Assembly (NCBI RefSeq): GCF_033807715.1
Contig: NC_084601.1
Span: forward strand, 19,088,690 to 19,152,689
Direction: 5' to 3'
Length of the DNA stretch: 64,000 nucleotides
Origin: Cololabis saira
Lineage: Eukaryota > Chordata > Actinopteri > Beloniformes > Belonidae
In this document: positions 47,001-57,100 of the stretch, one piece after another
Layout: every line of letters starts with the position of its first letter
Numbering within the stretch: the stretch's first letter is position 1
Position numbers and translations under genes: made by a program
The notes under the pieces: model-generated
Seen by the model: the letters and a program-made list of their open reading frames with translations, nothing else
Databases searched by the model: none
What the model was told of the DNA's origin: nothing

Positions 47001-48477
47001 ATGAAGTGAAACTGGGTGAAGATAGAGATGAGGAGGCTCTGATCTTCGGTCTGTAATGTCACAGTTTTCAGATTTAAGCAGCCACAAAAAAAAAAAAAAT
47101 TGAATTGTCCCAATTTGTACAGTAGTTTTTGAGTCGACTCAGTCCAGATACCTCAATATATACAGCCAAGTTGAGTTTTTGTTTATTTATTATTTATGTA
47201 TTGATATATATGTTCCCTTTAAGTCTTTATTTCAGTCATCATCTTTCGTTCTTTTTTTTCTTCCATAATATCCCCCCTTTAACACTTTGTTTTACTCAGA
47301 AAAAATACAATCAATTCATTGCTGAAGCATTTATCAAGACTGCTCAATGAAATCAGCAATAATAGCAATAATACCTAAGTCTTACACAGAAAATGTTTCT
47401 AAGGTAAAAGTACATTTATTACCACACTGCGTTATATTTATATATTTTTTCTCAGGCTCCTCATACTATTATATTTGTGAAATCTGAAAAACATCCGGCA
47501 TCTGTGTAGCAAATGTAATGACGTATGAAGAACAGCATTTCCCTCTGATGTGTGAAGTAAAACTATGATGAATGAATGAAACTGAAATTGGATGTATTTA
47601 TTGATACATCTATAGATTTGTGAGAACTCTGCACCATCGCTACAATAATAAAAACATAGATTCATAGAAAAGAAATAAATAAACATGTAAAATAACCCAC
47701 GGTGTTCATGTTGATAAATAAAATATGTTAATTTATATAGCACAACAGGGTGATTCACAGGGCTTTACAAAGACATTAAAAAGCATGATTTAAAGTTTAA
47801 ACTAATAATAAGATGCATAAAATAAAGTAAAACATATTTTACAGAATTTTAAAATAATCACTTAAAAAGAATTAACAAATAAGATGCAATAAATAAAGGT
47901 TACAGTGCTTTGTGGGAGATTCGGAGGTGTCTTTAATTTCAGTATATAATACACTTGTTTACGACTATTTCATGTGTCAGGCTTTAAAGGGTGAAGAGCA
48001 GTAGTTGTCGGCCAGCTAAATTATATAAATCACCTCGGAGGCGAAGTTAACTCCTGTTGCAGCAGATGATTCAGCATATTAAAAGCTTGGGGTTATCAGA
48101 ACAGCTGATCACAGTTTTTGCTTGAGTATATCGTCTCACGTTTGATATTCTTGTTCAGAAATTATAAATTGAGAAGCTGCAGTTTTCAGAGCAAAGTAAA
48201 AGACCCAGAGTTTAATCTTATCTTGGCAGCATAGAGAGCTGTTCCATCCCTGGTTTTCCATGCAGATTTATTAACCGGCTCATGCTCTTTCCTTTCTGTG
48301 CGTGTTCCAGGTGACAGAGCAGAAGGAGCAGAGGCCACAGTAGAGGACAGTCTAAACAAGTTAACCTTGAATGTTGCACAAACACAAGAGGACTCGGAGC
48401 AAGATCCACAATTCACTGACCCTGAAGTCTCCTCCCCCGGCGCCGCCGCTACGGTTCTGCTCCTCAACAGCGTCTAA
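34701..48477 (+). CDS. sh3bp5: sh3bp5, SH3-domain-binding protein 5 / SAB (complete, 9 coding exons)
   Basis: CDS is join(34701..34778, 35173..35235, 38085..38213, 44714..44878, 44956..45086, 45386..45428, 45801..46017, 46169..46543, 48311..48477), 1368 nt, 455 aa, which I recall is also the human length. Family landmarks in order are EEEEEVDPRIQ, GELEKLNQSTDDINRWESEL, AEATVKLDELVKKIG, DSAWQEMLNHATQR, QLEKKLKRSINKSRPYFELK, NLESISEEIHARRRS, and GPRSQCSGASSPDCEQERG then DRAEGAEA. The first two thirds form the long coiled coil that acts as a RAB11 guanine-nucleotide exchange factor; the Ser/Pro-rich C-terminus corresponds to the JNK-binding part of the outer-mitochondrial-membrane protein SAB. 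DSLNKLTLNVAQ resembles the C-terminal docking segment (inference). It differs clearly from SH3BP5L. All splice joins are GT-AG and in phase. Confidence 0.95.
34880..34962 (+). repeat. (TA)n microsatellite in sh3bp5 intron 1
   Basis: About 83 nt of perfect TA, able to form cruciforms. Confidence 0.97.
35003..35053 (+). repeat. (CA)n microsatellite in sh3bp5 intron 1
   Basis: About 25 CA units, 40 bp after the TA tract. Confidence 0.97.
35173..35235 (+). CDS. sh3bp5: sh3bp5 coding exon 2
   Basis: Acceptor ctgtaaacag, donor gtaaag. 21 codons, GELEKLNQSTDDINRWESEL E, the start of the coiled coil. Confidence 0.94.
37120..37490 (+). repeat. L2/CR1-like LINE 3' UTR
   Basis: A region ending CTGCATTTCGTTGTCTCAGT, GCAATGGCAATAAAGTTGAA and (TCTAA)n is a typical fish LINE 3' end. 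It lies in sh3bp5 intron 2. Confidence 0.6.
38085..38213 (+). CDS. sh3bp5: sh3bp5 coding exon 3
   Basis: Acceptor cttgcgtgcag, donor gtagac. 43 codons, DFRQRFRAVL to ESRKVAKK. Confidence 0.94.
40098..40835. mobile_element. hAT-like non-autonomous element in sh3bp5 intron 3
   Basis: It begins GGCCTGTGTTGAAAAAATCG and ends ATTTGAATCAATCCCCAGCC (inverted: GGCTGGGGATTGATTCAAAT). There are clusters of AATCGAATCGGATCGAATCA near the right end. AT-rich interior without coding signal. Confidence 0.45.
40920..41070. repeat. Dispersed repeat fragment
   Basis: A T-run followed by CATCACCCAGTGCTCATACC and CCAAGGAGGGCCCTACACTG then AGCTCAGGTCTCC, a block I recognise as recurrent in fish genomes; class unknown. 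Confidence 0.35.
42785..42960 (-). repeat. LINE-like tail, minus orientation
   Basis: TTTAGTTTAGTTTAGTTTAT, then GTGCAGGAAGAGGCAAAAA and CCCAATGGGCTTATTTGAAG, the reverse-oriented end of a common teleost repeat. Confidence 0.5.
43205..44080 (+). mobile_element. L1-like LINE remnant in sh3bp5 intron 3
   Basis: Broken frames include YMTEARGKCVQHEMFHRFYV, TSSKLHRM and SSNNLCWKCQSKA, matching the C-terminal region of fish L1-type reverse transcriptases (the cysteine motif after LHRM). Confidence 0.6.
44714..44878 (+). CDS. sh3bp5: sh3bp5 coding exon 4
   Basis: Acceptor tgaattacag, donor gtaagt. 55 codons, ARVEAQQATQ to EMLNHATQR. Confidence 0.95.
44956..45086 (+). CDS. sh3bp5: sh3bp5 coding exon 5
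   Basis: Acceptor tattccag, donor gtccgt. It encodes VMEAEQARIR to KRSINKS plus two bases of the next Arg codon. Confidence 0.95.
45386..45428 (+). CDS. sh3bp5: sh3bp5 coding exon 6
   Basis: Acceptor ccccctgcag, donor gtatgt. It encodes PYFELKTKYYLQLE. Confidence 0.95.
45801..46017 (+). CDS. sh3bp5: sh3bp5 coding exon 7
   Basis: Acceptor ggttcacag, donor gtgagc. It encodes QLKHHVDERQAKLMVAKAEY to DFKMESDAVS, the end of the coiled coil. Confidence 0.95.
46169..46543 (+). CDS. sh3bp5: sh3bp5 coding exon 8
   Basis: Acceptor gtgttgcag, donor gtgtgtg. Ser/Pro/Thr-rich segment beginning VSVSIDEEGSQSSEEEAD and ending CSGASSPDCEQER. The donor lies at the start of a short GT run. Confidence 0.93.
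47690..47930 (-). repeat. LINE/SINE-type repeat tail in sh3bp5 intron 8
   Basis: The AATTTATATAGCACAACAGG, CACAGGGCTTTACAAAGACA and ATTAAAAAGCATGATTTAAA text is the mirrored 3' end of a common fish repeat. Confidence 0.5.
48311..48477 (+). CDS. sh3bp5: sh3bp5 coding exon 9 and stop
   Basis: Acceptor gtgttccag. It encodes DRAEGAEATVEDSLNKLTLN to ATVLLLNSV and TAA. The final residues differ from human. Confidence 0.92.
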
Positions 48478-49460
48478 TGGACGTGTGCTGCACCTTAAAT
48501 ACTGACTGCACCTATCTTCAGGTCTCAAAACGGACTCATTGCAGAGCGTTTCGGAGCAGGATGAACATGAAAGTGACGGAACGGCAGGCCGCCATCCCGC
48601 ATGACTCGCTCTCTTCGTGTTGTGTAAACATCAGTGTTGTCACATGAAAGATGTTATGTAGTGTGCTTATGCTCACCTTCTTCACCTTGCAGGACACAAA
48701 TACGAAAGTATGTAAATATTGCTCAGAAGTGAGAGCTGTTTCACATCTGCAGTGTGAGACTTTGTGTTTGTCCAAGGGCATCAGCAACGTTTGGTCGAAA
48801 CAGCCTCGCTTACGATGGAGTCTTTGTTTCCTTGCAGAGAGACCTCGCTTCTATTTATTTGTGCCGTAAAATCTCCCTCCAGAATCTATCAGTCATGTCA
48901 GCTGTGATATAACATGTCTGTAGCTATGCATTGACGTGGCCGCATTAATATAGTCAACTTTAATTTACATTAACCTTCCTGAGGCACCACTAAGAGACAT
49001 TTTCTATCAGTATTAGCTGCGAACATCTTCACGTAAGGATCAAAACGGGACAGAAACCGACTGGTGTCTTTCTCTGACGTCTTTAAATGTCATTTTTGAC
49101 TTCAGAGAAACACGAAGGAAGAAAGTGCACAGCAAGCAGTACTTTGATCCCTAAACTAAAGAGACTTAAAGTTGGATCTCACCCCCCCGAGACACGAATG
49201 GTCTTCCATTCATATTTGTGAACGTGTGTGTGAATGTGTCATTGAGAGCAAAGTTCAAACCCGACTCTGAGTCAGTTTGTTTTCATGGCTGAGTGAAAGG
49301 TTTTTTTGAATGTGTGTTGTGATTTTGTCAGTTATTCAGATATTACCCTTTAGTACAGATCTTCTATATTTATACTCATGTATTCTTGGATAAAAACAGT
49401 GTTTGTGTTTATTGTTGTAATAGTTTAGTACAAAATAAGCAATAAATCTGTTTCATGTCA
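48478..49460 (+). other. sh3bp5 3' UTR with polyadenylation signal
   Basis: Non-coding sequence after the stop; an AATAAA at 49441-49446 is the best candidate signal, giving a 3' UTR near 1 kb. Confidence 0.5.
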
Positions 49461-50741
49461 AGTTTTTAGTGACTGAAAATGATCCTTCATCATTTCTACT
49501 GTTGGACTGAGGTCAGAATGTTTCTGCTTCTCGGGCTGTTTTGTTTTTTTCTTTGATGGACTTGTTTTCCCCTGAAATGTATTTTGTTGGTATTTTATTT
49601 TGAAATCCAGTAGTGCAACTCGGACTTAACGCTCCATGATAGCAAGTCTTCCTTGTCCAGCTGCAGCAGAACAGTGTGTTTAGCATCTCATGCTGAGAAA
49701 AGGTGTTTATATAAATGTTAGCCTTTTCATTAAAACCAAAAACATTTATTTTGTCTAAAACTGTAAATGGACATTAATCTTATTCCTGGAGAACCGTGAA
49801 GTTTCAGTTTTCAGATTATGATGAAAATGTTAAAATTAGATGGTGTTAACGGTTGTGAATCTACAGTATATCCAGTTTTGAAAACCAACGCTCGTTTTTT
49901 CCCACTCAGATCTTCACAGTTCCTTTGTTCCAGACATGATGCCTTTTCACTTGATTTTTAATGCCAGACTTTGATAAACCTCTGTTCTCCAGATGAATCA
50001 AAGCACCAATTCATTCACCTGGATATCTGCTCAGTAATCATCCTCACATGAATCAGGGAACGTCTGCTGTATTATGGGATTTGTGAGGACTTTTACTTTT
50101 AGTAAAGCCAAGCAGTGTTGTGAAACAGCTCCTTCTGTTTTTATTAAGAAACACTACTGTATGTAGCACTTCTAACCTCATAATACGGCATATCACAAGA
50201 AAGGTTTCGTCTACCTAAAGCGTGGGACACATTGAAGCGGGAAAAGAACTCACAATTGGTCATGTTTTCACACACATATATGACTTTTATTCCTCACAAT
50301 TTTCCCCTTTTGATTTCTCATAAGAGATCTCAACACCAAAGGAGAAATCAAAGAAAATGTAATTTCATGTTAATGTGTCATAAATCACTATTTTTTATTT
50401 TTTTAATTATATTTTGGATGACAAATTCAAATCTTATAAAAAATATTTTACACTGTCTAATTTGGTGTCACCAAATAATGTTTTTGGGGAGTGGGATGAA
50501 GCCGGAGCACCCGGAGGGAACCCACGCAGACGCAGCAAGACTCCAGCCCTGAACTCAGACTGGGAATCTTCCTGCTATTAGGTGGAAAGGCTGATGACCA
50601 GACCACCGTACTACCCGGACTTTTTAATCTTTAGCATGCGTTGGAGATGGAAAAATGGGGGCAGAAAGCCAAATTATATTCTAGTTGATGTGGTGCAGAA
50701 GGAGATGAGTGTATTTAGTAACCTTTTATCTTCAATAATAT
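49461..50741. other. Intergenic with one dispersed repeat
   Basis: Mostly unique-looking AT-rich sequence. At 50490-50620 a block (GAAGCCGGAGCACCCGGAGG, GAACCCACGCAGACGCAGC, then CCAGACCACCGTACTACCC) matches a dispersed repeat familiar in teleosts; class unknown. Confidence 0.5.
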
Positions 50742-52515
50742 TCATTCATCTTTCTTAGGTTGGATACAAAATAACTTGAGTATCCTAGAGAAGAGTTTGC
50801 GGATCCTTCTGAATCGTTTCTTGGCAGGCTTAACTTCACAGACACTGGTCTTCTCAGTGAGCTGCATTGTTGGGTCCCCCTGCTGGTCTTCTGTCCCAGT
50901 TCTTGGTGCAGATATTTCTTCTTCACTCAAGTTTGCCTCAGATGCTCTGTTTCTGAAATCCCGATTTTCAGAGGTGGCCTGCTGGGATGTTTCACTAGTT
51001 ACCAGTGCAGATAATATTTCCTCTTCACGGAGGTTTGCTTCAAATGCTTTGTTTATGTAAAACCTGCTGGTCTTTTACCTCAGTTCTTGGTAAAAGTTGT
51101 ATTTCTCCTATACTTGTGCTGGCTTCACAAGTTCTGTTTGTGAAAGACGTTTCTTTTGTCACAGATATTTGTGCAGATTTGAGTTCTTTTTTCCTCTTGC
51201 TGCCTACAGATGTTTTGTTCCTAAACAACTGTTTTTTAGAGATACCAGGAACTCTGATATTTTCTTTGTTACTGTTTGTAGAGACTCGGTCCATCTTGTC
51301 ATTGATGTTTTTACTACTCAAACTGGGCGCTCTTCCTATTTTGAGATCCCTGCTGTCGTAGCTTCCAGAAAATCGACTTTCCTCCGCTCTACACTCAATA
51401 GGAATTGACTTTTCCTCTTCATTGTGGTAGGCCATCATCATTTCCTTTGCAGAGACCACATAAGGGTCATTACTGACAGCAGGAAAGTGTTTCATTGTAA
51501 AATAATTGTGATGGAGCGCTTCATTTGGGGTGATGCGGTCTTGTGGATTCACAGCTAACATTTGCTTGAGAAGGCTGATAAATTCCAGAGTGTCTCGACG
51601 AATAACGGGGACCTTTTTCCTTCACTGCCCCAATATTAGGTTGTCCAGAGAACTATAGTCACAAAACATTCCACAAAATTCCACAATCTCCTCTTCTGTC
51701 TCCTCTGCGTATTGCTCTGGGGATTTCAAATCCCACATACGTTCAGGAACGTCTTGTACAAGATCAAAAAATCTATCCGAATCGAATGCAGTATCCAGTA
51801 GGTCATTATTGGGCTGACCATTCAAGTCACAAATCCTCCTCATGGCCTCATACTCACACCTATCTGGGTATAAATCATCGCCAAGGTACAAGAATGCAAG
51901 GACAGTTCCAAAAGACCAGATGTCGACGGCTTCATCCAGAGTGGGAAGGTGCAACAGGACTTCTGGAGGCCTGTATGGAAGGTTTTGTAGGGCTCCTTCC
52001 ATCCACAGATTAGGTGCCTCAGTTGCAAGACCAAAATCTATCAGTTTTACTTTGAAAGGCTGTGACTGATGGTTTACTAGCATGATGTTTGGTGGTTTAA
52101 TATCACTGTGAACCAGATTGATGCTTTTCATTGCTTTGAGAGCCACCAGTATTTGCTGACCGATCACTCGAATTGCATTTAGTTCAAGAGGTCGGGACTC
52201 CCGCATTTTCATGAAGTCATACAAACTCACGTCCAACAGATCATAAACCAGACAAAAATGGTTTCTGTGTATAAAATATTCATTCAACATGACCATGTTG
52301 TTTTTTTCAGGGTCAAGTTTTCGGATTTTTTCCATAGTTTTAGCTTCAAATAGAGCTTCTTCAAAACCATCTTTTCTCAGTACTTTCACTGCAACATATT
52401 CGTTTGTCTTCGATTTTCTACACTTGGCTACTTTTCCAAAGCCCCCTTGACCCAGGAACGATTCAATGTGGTAATTGCAGGATTCACTAGAGAATGTCGC
52501 CACACCGTACGTCAA
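50742..52515 (-). pseudogene. HIPK-like protein kinase, intronless, disrupted
   Basis: The minus strand encodes a serine/threonine kinase domain of HIPK/DYRK type: glycine loop FLGQGGFGKVAKC, VAVKVLRK, HSDIKPPNIMLV catalytic loop, DFGLA, YRPPEVLL in place of APE, and DIWSFGTVLAFLYLG. An in-frame TGA (51624-51622) follows LDNLILGQ, and the same frame continues RKKVPVIRRDTLEF and MLAVNPQDRITPNEALHHNY. In the tail a 1-nt frame change near 51055-51065 separates the first of three about 30-aa repeats (NRTCEAS, NKAFEANLREEEI, NRASEANLSEEEI) from the others, ending CIQPKKDE. There is also no in-frame ATG: the only nearby ATG (MYNNNQADPLFDVRCGDIL) is one frame off. The family is greatly expanded in fish. 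No introns, so probably a retro-copy or a decayed single-exon paralogue. Confidence 0.75.
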
Positions 52516-52689
52516 AAAGTGGGTCGGCTTGATTATTGTTGTACATTTTGTTAGAATAAAAGTGCGTTAACCACAATTTTTCTGCTAAATCTATCACGGG
52601 GAACAGTAGCGATCTGCTACTTCTGTTGTCACTCTGACTTGTGAACAAAAATCGGGCGACAACTGGCTTAATTAGAATCTCTGACATGC

Positions 52690-53854
52690 GTCACCACCTG
52701 AGTGACGTCACACCTCTGCCGTCACTAGACCTCTGAACAGAGGTCTTCTTTTTTAACACGGAAGCAAAGTGATAAAGCTATACTAACAAAAAAAACTACA
52801 GGCTTGTTTTTTTGCAAATAAAAATGTATAAATATAAATAATTAAGTACGTAAAAAGAATAGTAAGAAAAATCACGTGACGCGCCACGGCGCTACAGCTT
52901 TCCGATGAAAGCCTTATAAATGTCGCTTAGCAACGGTCTGAGTCCTGATAGATCCGCTATAGTCCAGTCAATCTAACTCAAAAAAGGGCCCAAACCAGGA
53001 GAAATTGCAATAGTAATGTTTCATAGTTTTTTATTGGTCCAAATACCCTCCTGCATCATATATTAAAAGTATACCTTCACAGATTTAGTGGAACATACTT
53101 TTTTTTCAATGTCAAAAGCAACATTTCAACATGTTAAAGTGACCTGGTCTGGGTAAAATTCTGTTAATATAGAAGGGTCTTTGTACACCTATTTGACATG
53201 TGTAGTGTATTTTCCTAAGTTTTTGGGGTCTATCTCTCCAATAATACTAATACCAATATAATAATTTTCAGACCCTGTTCTAATATCATATACCTCATAT
53301 ACCCTTTTGGGTATTACTAGCCCAACACCTAATTTTTTTTTTTACAAAATTTACACTCAAAGTTTGTGCTAGACTGCTCCAATGGTTGTATCTGCATCTA
53401 AAATAGGTGTATCTGCATCTAAGATTGTTCCTGAGAGATATGTTTAGTGTCTACCATGACATGACCCCCCACTGACCCCCATCAGTGGCACACGACGCGC
53501 GGGCAGGGTGCGTGTGTGTGAATCTGGCAGAGACTGTCGTTGGGGGCTGACCTCCTGTAAGTCAGACATTTCTTTACTTCTACCACTCAGTACTATAAAA
53601 CATATTTATAATCATAACCAGTTTTCATTTTTCCAGCTTAGGTTACTCTTTATGTTAGCTAGCAGTCAGCTAGCAGTTAGCTAGCAGTTAGCTAACATTT
53701 GCTAGCTAACAACAGTAACATCTACCAGCAGTTTGAATTTGAGCTGTTGGAAAGAATTTCAGGAGTGATATATAAATACAATTGTAAAATAATTAATAGA
53801 AATAAATTGCTGAAATTACTATTCAAATGTGTATCATTGAAATGTTTTTTATAA
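52690..53854. other. Flank of the PIN/CRC element, no gene seen
   Basis: AT-rich sequence with a cluster of TAGCTAGCAGT-like direct repeats (53655-53710). It may hold the 5' part of the mobile element that carries the next gene, but no terminal inverted repeat was confirmed. Confidence 0.4.
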
Positions 53855-55538
53855 ATGTGTTGGCTAAGGTTAGCAAATCTCACCCTTCACCCTTGGCCTG
53901 TATACAAGCGAAAAAGGAATATTTTTGTCACATCTGATGAATTGTTAGAGTCACAAAGTCCATTTGCTGGGTATGAACACCTTCAACATTTAATCACTGG
54001 TGTGACAGCCCATGATGCAGTGAATGTGGACCATTCAAAAGAAGTCGGAAAAGGGGTCTTAAAAGACATGGTAGGTAAAAAGGTGACAGAATATACATTC
54101 AAGAGGAAAGCACATGCAGTCACCATGGACTCCAAATCCACAGTCAAACTCAACAATGAAGAAGTAGTCCATATTGATCCACAGCTTTTGTTTCAGAGAC
54201 TAGTGATTGCTGGGACACAGGCAGACAATTTAGCTGAAGCCTTCAAGTATGAGCTCTGCGGGTATCCACCTGCCCTCTTTGAGACAAAAACAGTGCTTCT
54301 CCCAGCGAACAAACCCCAAATCGCAAAAGCAATATGGAACGCTGTGCCGCATGATGATGTACCAGAAAGAGACATCCTGTATGTCTTAGATGGAGGGGCC
54401 CTCCTCCACCGAATACCCTGGGAGATAGGAAAGACATACGGGGCAATAGTAGAAACTTACATCGTTTACATTCAAAAAACATTATGGACAATCAGCGGTG
54501 ATCGTGTTTGATGGGTACAGCAGCCAGCCATCTACGAAAGATGGTGCTCACAGAAGGAGGAATCCAAAGACTGGCCGGAAGGTTTCATTCACATCAACCA
54601 TGTCACTGAGTTTGAAAAAGGAGGAATTTCTGTCAAACAATGACAACAAACAATGTTTCATAAACCTGTTGGGGGAAGGACTAAAACTTGCAGGGTTTGA
54701 TGTTCACAATGCTCATGGAGATGCAGATGTGCTTATAGTTCAAACAGCAGTGACAGCAGCATTGAAACAAAGAACTGTCCTTGTGGGAGATGACACTGAC
54801 CTCCTCATTATTCTGCTACACTTCTATCAGCAAGGAGAGCTGTACTTCATGTCTGAACCCAGGAAGTTGCCTTCGCCAAGAAGCAGGTTTTTGAACATTG
54901 GGCATGCAAGAGATGTGTTGGGTGAGGATGTTTGCAACAACATCTTATTTGCACATGCCATGCTTGGCTGTGATACAACATCCAGAGTGTTTGGAGTTGG
55001 GAAAGGGGTATCTTTGCGTCTGAGTCAAGAAAACGACTCATTCAGAGTACAGGCCAGCATTTTTCAACAACAATTTGCTACCAAAGATGAAATTGCTGAT
55101 GCAGGGGAAAGGGCAATTATGCTAATATACAAAGGTGGAGAGACAGATTCTCTTAATGACCTCAGGCTGAAACGTTTCTACGCTAAGGTGACTGACAGCA
55201 AAACAGCTGTCCACCCTCGCAACTTGCCACCAACATCTTCCTCTGCCAGGTTTCACAGCTTCAGAGTGTACCATCAAGTCCAGGAATGGATGGGAAACTC
55301 ACTACCACCGGAGGAATGGGGCTGGAATATCCAAGATTCATTCCTCATTCCTGTCCATTCAGACCAGAACCCTGCTCCTCAATCGTTGTTGGAGCTTATG
55401 CGCTGTAATTGCAAGTCAGGTTGTGGCACTATGCATTGCAAATGCCGTCGTCAAGGACTTGATTGCTCCCTAGCCTGTTCAGAGTGCAGAGGTGTGTGCG
55501 TGAAGTCAGCACAACATTTGGATGAGGACATGGAGTAA
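53855..55538 (+). pseudogene. Transposon-type gene: PIN-like nuclease region plus C-terminal CRC cysteine cluster, one frameshift
   Basis: The first frame (53855-54511) encodes EVGKGVLKDMVGKKVTEYTF, HIDPQLLFQRLVIAGTQADN, YELCGYPPALFETKTVLLPA and YVLDGGALLHRIPWEIGKTY. The second (54498-55538, usable from about 54480) continues VIVFDGYSSQPSTKDGAHRR, HNAHGDADVLIVQTAVTA, VLVGDDTDLLIILLHFY, NNILFAHAMLGCDTTSRVFG, VYHQVQEWMGNSLPPEEWGW and ends with MRCNCKSGCGTMHCKCRRQ and LDCSLACSECRG. The acidic spacing (LDGG, FDGY, GDAD, DDTD) fits a PIN/FEN-like metal site; the cysteine cluster resembles tesmin/CRC domains. The two frames join at an A6 run (54474-54479). I recall similar proteins as abundant, unclassified repeat-borne genes in fish and invertebrates. 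The N-terminus looks incomplete. Confidence 0.65.
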
Positions 55539-57100
55539 ATATTACATGTAGGCCTACAGTCAAGCTTGGTCTCATTTGGTTTCAGTCTGTGCTGATATGT
55601 ATCCCCCCCACCAACACATACACACAGTTTTGTAGTTTTAAGCACCTGATGTAATTGCAAAAAGTGAATGTTTCCTCATAAACGGTAATGATCCCGTTTA
55701 TCCACAAGGTGGCTCCATAACACGTTTAAATTAATTGCCAACAGTTAAGGACATCCGGAGTTTAGCCGACATCACTAAATATGAGTTCAGGAACCACCAC
55801 CAAAAACCTTTTTTGGACAATTGTTTTTTGCTTGATTGTGTACTGGACGCCCTTACATACAGATAATGATTTCACACCGCCATCATTTTAAGCTTCTTTC
55901 CAAATGGATGTGTCATCAATAACATAACAACTCATACCTAATGTTTTTGTATTTAAATATGTGACAAACTAACATTTAACAGAGTTCACCTACCTCTCTT
56001 CACTTTCTGCTGGAGCTTTCCCTTCTCTCTCTATCACCTGCTCCTTTCTTCTCTCGTCTTTGCATCATACTGCCACTCCCTTTCCATCTGGCAGAATTAT
56101 ACTAAAAACAATGTTTAATATTAACATCAGTTTAAGGTGGACTACATTTTCTAGATTTCTGTACTTTAAATAACACCTTTAATATAAACTGGTTGAAACA
56201 CTCACACGGGGACCCATGGTGACACAGGTGTCACACTGCTTCTAATGTCCTGGGAGGTTCCTGACACAGATATAGCCTCCTTCATCTCTGTTATGACCAC
56301 ATATGTTTTCCTCAAGTAGAATTGTGTCTGGACTCTTATGGGTTCAGAAATGAATCCACACATTAAAACTAAGGGATGTTGTTTAGAATAGTGGCGTGAT
56401 AAAGACAAGAATTTCTTAAGGTTTTTGAGGCTATTAAGTCAGGGGGTGCAAATAGTTTTTCACAAACCGGGACTTACATATTACATGAGTGAGTTACATT
56501 GTCCACATGTCTGCAGCAGTTGAGGGTAAAATCATTGGGCTTTCTCTCGTCCATTTAAGAAACCCTGTAAGCTGACTGTAAAACTAATAAAGTAAAAGAT
56601 GCATAAGAAGCGCATAGTTGAATAAACGATTAACTTTGCACATTTTGGTCTTCTTTGGTATTTTGTGTTGTCATTTATATTCATGTCAGACATTACCTGG
56701 ATAGTTTTCCTTTTATTATTGATACTGAGAATGGAACATTGAGATATTATCATTCATGGATTTGTAAGTGACTGTAATAAAAAATAAATAAATCTGCTGT
56801 GTATCAGTGTAATCAGTTTGGGGAGAAATTGACTTTAATCCTGTCCTAAAATACTGATAGATTGTTAAATTTTGGCTCATAGCAGCACATTAAATAGGAT
56901 GGGATAATAGGATATATTCCAGCTGTCACTTGGAACAAAGTCGAATTTGGGTTTAAAATGTAATAATTATAATTGAATAAGTTAAAGGAAACACAATAGA
57001 ACTTCACATAACATTTGCTTTTTTATTTAGAAAAATGTTCTTTTCAGGTTTATATCTCTGATTTTGGGGATGAAGTCATCCTCCCTTCCTCCGCCTGACT
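55539..57100. other. Intergenic, no recognised gene
   Basis: AT-rich. The 55700-55840 segment may be the 3' non-coding end of the PIN/CRC element. I see no other coding or structural signal. Confidence 0.4.

Noticed and set aside
51622..51624. TGA as selenocysteine in the kinase
   Set aside because: No known selenoprotein kinase of this type and no SECIS-like element was looked up or seen; a further frameshift and missing ATG point to decay.
54474..54490. Programmed -1 frameshift site at the A6 run
   Set aside because: Restoring the PIN frame needs a +1 (or -2) change, and the heptamer is not in the X-XXY-YYZ register, so a simple indel is more likely.
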